Source of the DNA: Linanthus parryae
Lineage: Eukaryota > Streptophyta > Magnoliopsida > Ericales > Polemoniaceae
Length of the DNA: 64,000 nucleotides
Direction of reading: 5' to 3'
NCBI GenBank assembly: GCA_023055425.1
Contig: JALGPY010000014.1
Coordinates: 12,422,501 to 12,486,500, forward strand
Made by a program: the position numbers and the translations under genes. Under the pieces are notes generated by a model, which made no database searches, had not been told where the DNA came from, and worked only from the letters and a program-made list of their open reading frames with translations. Below are positions 58,794 through 64,000 of the stretch, piece by piece. Positions within the stretch are counted from its first letter, which is position 1. Every line of letters begins with the position of its first letter.

Positions 58794-61046
58794 TAGAGGT
58801 GTCAAACGGGCGGGTTCGGGTGGACCCGACCCGTTTATAAATGGGTTTATATGTATATGGGTTCAACCCATTTTACCCGTTAATCGTAGCGGGTTTTATG
58901 GGTGGGTCATAAACGGGTCAATGTGACCCGTTAACCCATTTTTAACCCGTTTTTAACCAACATATGCTAAAAGTAAAAAAAAAAAAAAAAAAACAACAGC
59001 ATATGTAATTACTTTCTGTTTTCTTTTTGCAACTATCACTCTAATACCACTCCATCCCACCTCAAATGCACTATTTGGACTTTTTCACCCGTATCTGAGT
59101 TACTTTGACCGGGTGATTTAGATCGTAAAACGATACAATTTTTCGATAATTTTTTATGGTCTTGTAGAATAAGAGTTCCTCTACAACAATACGAAAAAAT
59201 TATCTAAAAATTAAAAAGTTTTGCTATCCAAATCATCGGGTCAAAGTGACCCAATAAATAGTGGTAAAAGTCCAAATGGTGCAAAAGAGGTGGGACGGAG
59301 TGGTAAGTAATGATTCATTTTTGGCTAATTGCACCGGAGGTACCCAAAGTTTGTCAAAACGAGCAAGTAGGTACCCAAATTTCAAAATCGAGCACCGCAT
59401 GTCTCAAACTTTGGATTTTCGAGCAAGTAGGTACCCTTCCGTTAATTTTCCGTTAACTTTGGACGGAAAATTATAAAAAGACTTTTATACCCCTTATTTT
59501 CACCTCATATTTTTTTTTATTAAAATACAAGTTTTACTAAAAATTAAAAAAATTCAAAAAAAATTTATTTAATAATTTGATATATGTAAAATAATGCAAT
59601 ATATTTCATAAAAATTACATATTTTTACATCATTTCAAGATATGAAAAATGTTTTCATTAACATATATCCGTCAATCTTAAAGTCTTTAGCTTTTTTTCT
59701 AACAACTTTAAAAAAAATCTCAAAATTTCATAATTTCACATGTAATTTTTAATAAAACAATAACATACAAGTATCTTTGTGCATTTTAACAACTTACACA
59801 AGAGTTGATACCAGACATTCTTGAGAAGTTTTTTATTGTAATGTTTTGTATTTTTCATACAAATGTAAAAGAGACTATTGTATAAAATATAAAAAAATAC
59901 TTTATGTTATTGTTTCTTCAAAAATACATGAAATTATGAAATTTGAGATTCTTTTTAATCACTATTAAAAAAATTAAAGACTTTAAGATTGACGGATATG
60001 TGTTAATAAAAACATATTTCATATCTTGAAATGATGTAAAAATATGTAATTTTGATAAAATATATTGCATTATCTTACATATATCAAATTATTAAATTAA
60101 AATTTATTTATTTTTATTTTTTTTTAGATTTTTAGTAAAACTTGTATTTAAAAAAAAGTTGGAGGTGAAAATAAGGGGTACAAAAGTCTTTTTATAATTT
60201 TCCGTCCAATGTTAACGGAAAGTTAACGGAAGGGTACCTACTTGCTCGAAAATCCAAAGTTTGAGACCTGTGGTGCTTGATTTTGAAATTTGGGTACCTA
60301 CTTGCTCGTTTTGGCAAACTTTGGGTACCTCCGGTGCAATTTAGCCTTCATTTTTTCTGAAAACAAAAGTGAAAAAGACTAAACTGCCCTTAACTCTCCC
60401 AACCCTTTAACCGACCTAGCCCTCTCAACTACCCCCTTTTGAGACTCCATTTACTGCCGATAGAGAGAAAGAAGAGAGAGGTCTGTTCCTCTCCATCTCC
60501 TCCATCTCCAATTCTTCCTCACCATTAGATCCAGCTTCTCCAAAACCCCCACCATTAGATCCAGCTTCTCCAAAACCAGATCCTTCTTCCCCAATTTCTT
60601 CACCATCATGTCGTCTCTTCATTAGTTCATCCAGTACCGCCGATCTCCCAGACCCATAAATTGAACGGCGGTGGCTTCGACGGTGGAAGCTTGGACGGTG
60701 GTGGCTCGGCGGTAGTAGCAGGCGGCTTCGACGGCGATGATTTGGCGTCACTATCTACACCCACGTCGTCCCTTCCACCCGCGAATTCGTGTCGCAGCCG
60801 TTTCCACCCGCTTTGGCGGTCGACAATCAGTTCATCCAGTACGGTCGTGGAGGATTTCAGGGGCACGATAAAGATTTTGACGGGTGTTGCCGGGTTATTT
60901 TTCCAACCCGCTTAACCCACATAACTCAGCGGGTTAATCGAGTTCACCCGTTTCCACCCGTTTTGAATAATTAACAAGACCCGAACCCGCTTAACCTGTG
61001 CATATACGGGCGGGTTGACGGGTTAGGGTTGAGTTTGCCAGCTCTA
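58794..61046. mobile_element. hAT-type non-autonomous element, 2253 bp, with an 8-bp target duplication
   Basis: GACATAAG flanks it at 58786-58793 and 61047-61054. The left end TAGAGGTGTCAAAC and the complement of the right end TAGAGCTGGCAAAC form short terminal inverted repeats, with many ACCCGTTT/AACGGGT subterminal repeats. No transposase was seen. Its interior holds a nested MULE-type element (59323-60346) and a GC-rich stretch of GGCGGTGGCTTCGACGG-like repeats (60660-60745). Confidence 0.9.
59323..60346. mobile_element. Foldback MULE-type element nested in the hAT element
   Basis: 1024 bp, with the 9-bp duplication TTCATTTTT at 59314-59322 and 60347-60355. Starts GGCTAATTGCACCGGAGGTA, with the inverted copy at the other end. 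The inverted repeat continues inward for several hundred bases on each side (to about 59690 and from about 59975), so a transcript would fold into a long hairpin. No coding capacity. Confidence 0.9.
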
Positions 61047-61054
61047 GACATAAG

Positions 61055-62152
61055 CCAGCTCATGTTGTCTTCTTCAACGAGACTAGAAATGGAAAAATAC
61101 CCTTTCACCCGCTATTGTATGATTGAAAGACATTTTCACCCTCTTTTGTTTGAAAATGACACTTCACCATGTATTATGAAACCATTAAAAGGGGAGTCGA
61201 GAAATGTCATACTGTATGAAATAATTTATAAGAAGTAAGATAAAAGATATTTTTTCGAAATCTACTTTTAATTAATTTATCTACAATTAATTTGTAATTT
61301 TATATATATATTTTTAAATATAATATTTATCTGTAAAGAACTGATGCGTGTCATATATTTTTATCTTCTTATTCACAAAATGTTCATACTTAATTTTACG
61401 CAGCATGAAATTATTATATTCACAACCGGTTCATATTCCGTCTTTATTATATTTACACTTTGATCCGATGACTTAGTTACCAAACTGGTGCAAAAAAAAC
61501 TCATGGTGTTATAGATCAAAGTTTACTCGAAATCATTACATATCACCGGATTTAAAGTGATCCAAAAAAATCAAAGTAGAAAACAAAAGATGAAATAAGT
61601 ACTAATATTTACCGAACAACAATTTATCTATTTAAAAAAAAAAAGTAGTAACTTTTACCGAACAACACTTTATCTAAATTTACAACGATCTTTTTTACCG
61701 TAATTCTCACACAGTAACTCCAGCACCGCTACAACATTCCAATGACCGTAAGTGCATTCTCATATCTTATGTCGACCAGTCTTATCTTATGTCGACCAGG
61801 TGATTTCTAGAAGCAAATGCAAAGATCATTAAAGTAATTAAATAATTCCCTAAAAAAATTAATTAAACAAAAACTGAGTGATGAGATAGTCTTTGAATAA
61901 TACTACCCCGTACGTTTGCAAAAAAAGAAATACTACCCCGTATGCAGACACGGTTAAGCAACCGAGTCTTTTCATTATTCTCCTCCTCCTTTGCGGTCCT
62001 TCTCTTCAATCTCTCTCTCTCTCTGCGACCCAAAATTCATACTATAAAAAAACCAAAGACTCCTCAAAACTAAATCATCTTCTACTCTTCACAATCATCT
62101 CTCTAATTCTCCTCTCCATCATCCCCATCACTCCCTCTCTTCCAACATCAAT
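61055..62152 (+). promoter_or_regulatory. Upstream region of the GEM-like gene
   Basis: AT-rich, with a MITE-like remnant near 61080-61190 (CCCTTTCACCC...GACATTTTCACCC). A CT-rich leader (61978-62025) precedes the ATG at 62153. The core promoter was not fixed. Confidence 0.4.
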
Positions 62153-62552
62153 ATGAACGGTCACGATGAATCCCACGTTCCGGCAACCCCAGAAACCAAC
62201 AATCCTCACGTTCCATTCCAACAACAACCGCCACCGCCTTCGTATGATCAGCACCACCAGCCGGCGCCGCCGTCCTCATCCGCCGTGTATCCACCGCCTG
62301 CGGCGGCGGATCCGGCGGCGGAGAAGTGGGGGACCCACATCATGGGTGCGCCGGCGGTGCCGACGAGTCACCCGGGGAACAAGAAGGCGGCGACGTGGAG
62401 CGCCGGGGACCACCCGGAGCAACACCACCAGCCGTACCTGCAGTATGCTCCGGTGGAGAAGCCGAGCGCCAGTCCCATGGAATCGATTCTCCACAAGTTC
62501 AATTCATGGAGCCGGAAGGCTGAGTCCACCGCCAACAATATCTGGCAAAACT
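62153..62552 (+). CDS. GEM-like (GRAM domain) protein, first exon only
   Basis: Starts at the ATG at 62153 and ends at a donor AAACT|GTAAG at 62552 (400 nt, phase 1). The N-terminus is Pro/Gln/His-rich; then come WGTHIMGAPAVPTSHPGN, KKAATWSAGD, YLQYAPVEKPSASPMES and FNSWSRKAESTANNIWQN. These blocks are typical of the segment before the GRAM domain in GEM, GER1/GRE-like and FIP1 proteins, which are linked to epidermal cell fate and ABA response. The GRAM domain exons are not in the remaining 1.4 kb, so the gene continues past the right edge. Confidence 0.87.
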
Positions 62553-64000
62553 GTAAGATTCCCCCCCCCCTCTCTTATGCTTAAATTGCGATTTTGCCCC
62601 CATCGTTGAAATAATATCATTTTACGCGTTTGTTTGGTGGCCGGATACTTCCAATTTTAGAATGAGATTATTCTAACATGTTGAAATTAGGAGTTTGTTG
62701 TATGTGTTGTACTCGTAAGTCTCTTATTTTCCTTTAAAAAACGTCTCTTAGCTTTTGCGTAGAGGTCTCGAGTTTTATATCCTAACTTAATGGCAGTCTA
62801 GTAGCCTTTTAAACTGCTAAAATGTATAGCAAAGTTGGATTACCTCTCTAATGTGCTTTGCACACTAATGCACTAAAGTTGAGCTATCCCAATTTGCAGT
62901 ATGAGGATAGATGTTGTGAAGTTCCACATTTAAAAAAAACAAAAAAAAAACAAAATAGTTTCCATATTAACCACAAGATTGAAATAAATCAAATTCTTAA
63001 AATCGAATGTACCCCTTGTGATTTTTTTTTAATGTTATTATGTTTTGGGTGCATTCTCTGGCCCAAATTAATACAAGTAGTCCGTTTGAACTTTTTATAA
63101 AATAAAACTTTGTTGCTATCATTGTGAAGGATTACAGTACAAGAACCTATAATTACAGCACAACTATAATGAAAAATGTCAAAATTACCCATCTAATACA
63201 CCACAAGAATTAATTACCAATATTGAGCACATCTGTTTTGAGCCTTCTCCCCCTTTTATCTCTCTCATATTAATTCTTCCTCAAACTCCCTCCTCCACCG
63301 CTGTTGCCGCCCGCCACCATCAACCCGGCCATCTTCTGTTTCGTCTCTTCTTCTTCCTATCACCCACCACTACCATCACATCTCTCTCCTACCACCACAA
63401 CAACCATTGATTGCCCACTCCCGCCTTCAGTGAAACCCATTTTTGGAGAATTTTGTCATTTCAAAATAAAACGTGTTGTAATTAGTGTTTCTTGTGCTGT
63501 AAGAGCATCTCCAACCCATGGCTTCTTCCCCCTCACCTCCCCCTCCCCTCACGGGCTTACCATTTTCCCCCTCCCTCTTCCCCTCCCCCTCCGCCAAACT
63601 ACTAATTGTCTCCAACCCATTTCTTTTTCCCCACCAAAAAAAATAATTTGTAATAAATATTTAATGATTTAAAAATGAATTATTAATACCAAAAAAAGTA
63701 AATGCAAAATTGTTTACCAATATATATACACACACAAAAAAAAAATGTTAATAATAATAATGATATTAATACTAAAAAAATAATTAAAATAATATTAACA
63801 AACAAAACTTTTATTCAAAAAAATAAGATAATGATGACTTTTCGTAAATATACTTTCCAACAATCGTGAATACATTATTAATTTTAAAAAATAATACAAA
63901 AAAAAGTTATTAATCATAATAATAAAATACATAATATAATCACAAAATAGTAGTATGTGTAATTAAAATTATCAAATATTCAATTAATTAATCATTCCAT
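62553..64000. other. Intron or flank of the GEM-like gene, AT-rich
   Basis: No second exon recognised. Contains a pyrimidine-rich block (63240-63420), a stretch with CATCTCCAACCCATGG and CTCCAACCCATTT phrases (63506-63625) like short dispersed repeats, and very AT-rich DNA to the end. Confidence 0.45.

Noticed and set aside
62166..62609. Arg-rich frame overlapping the GEM-like exon
   Set aside because: A shifted reading of the GC-rich GEM-like exon; no family match.

Overview
The window is nuclear DNA from a flowering plant, most likely a eudicot. It has intron-split plant genes (an AFB2/AFB3-type auxin receptor with a miR393 site, a CYSTM protein, a GEM-like GRAM protein, a CHZ-type histone chaperone) set in a large mass of transposable elements. 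The species cannot be told from the sequence.

Left third (1-19 kb): the 3' end of a Ty3/gypsy Tat-lineage element (1-924); about 5.6 kb of AT-rich decayed DNA; a 370-bp MULE-type MITE with a 9-bp target duplication (6560-6929); beside it a full-length L1-type LINE on the minus strand with a 15-bp target duplication (6946-13143); a small gene for an acidic CHZ-like protein (13550-14104); then repeats and a degenerate LINE fragment.

Middle (19.1-34.3 kb): a complete, young Tat-lineage retrotransposon of 15,183 bp on the minus strand. Its two 627-bp LTRs show about 4 differences and are flanked by CCCAT. It carries gag, protease, and RT/RNase H/archaeal-type RNase H/integrase. Between pol and the 3' LTR lies a gene on the opposite strand that can be read as six coding exons (about 1261 aa, plant mobile domain), followed by an orphan segment and about 17 copies of a 54-bp tandem repeat. 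The element landed inside the older LINE fragment, whose reading frame resumes across the insertion.

Right part (34-64 kb): LINE remnants, a long-TIR DNA element (40508-41635), a 5'-truncated LINE with a 14-bp target duplication (41993-44804), the three-exon auxin receptor gene (46950-50521), a poly(A)-tailed retroposed sequence with a 15-bp target duplication (50760-52358), the CYSTM gene on the minus strand with a 4.5-kb intron (53317-58575), a hAT-type element containing a foldback MULE (58794-61046), and the first exon of a GEM-like gene (62153-62552).

The host genes are unrelated to one another. The most unusual object is the intron-bearing antisense gene carried by the Tat element. Splice models, domain calls and target duplications were read by eye; no search or alignment was run.
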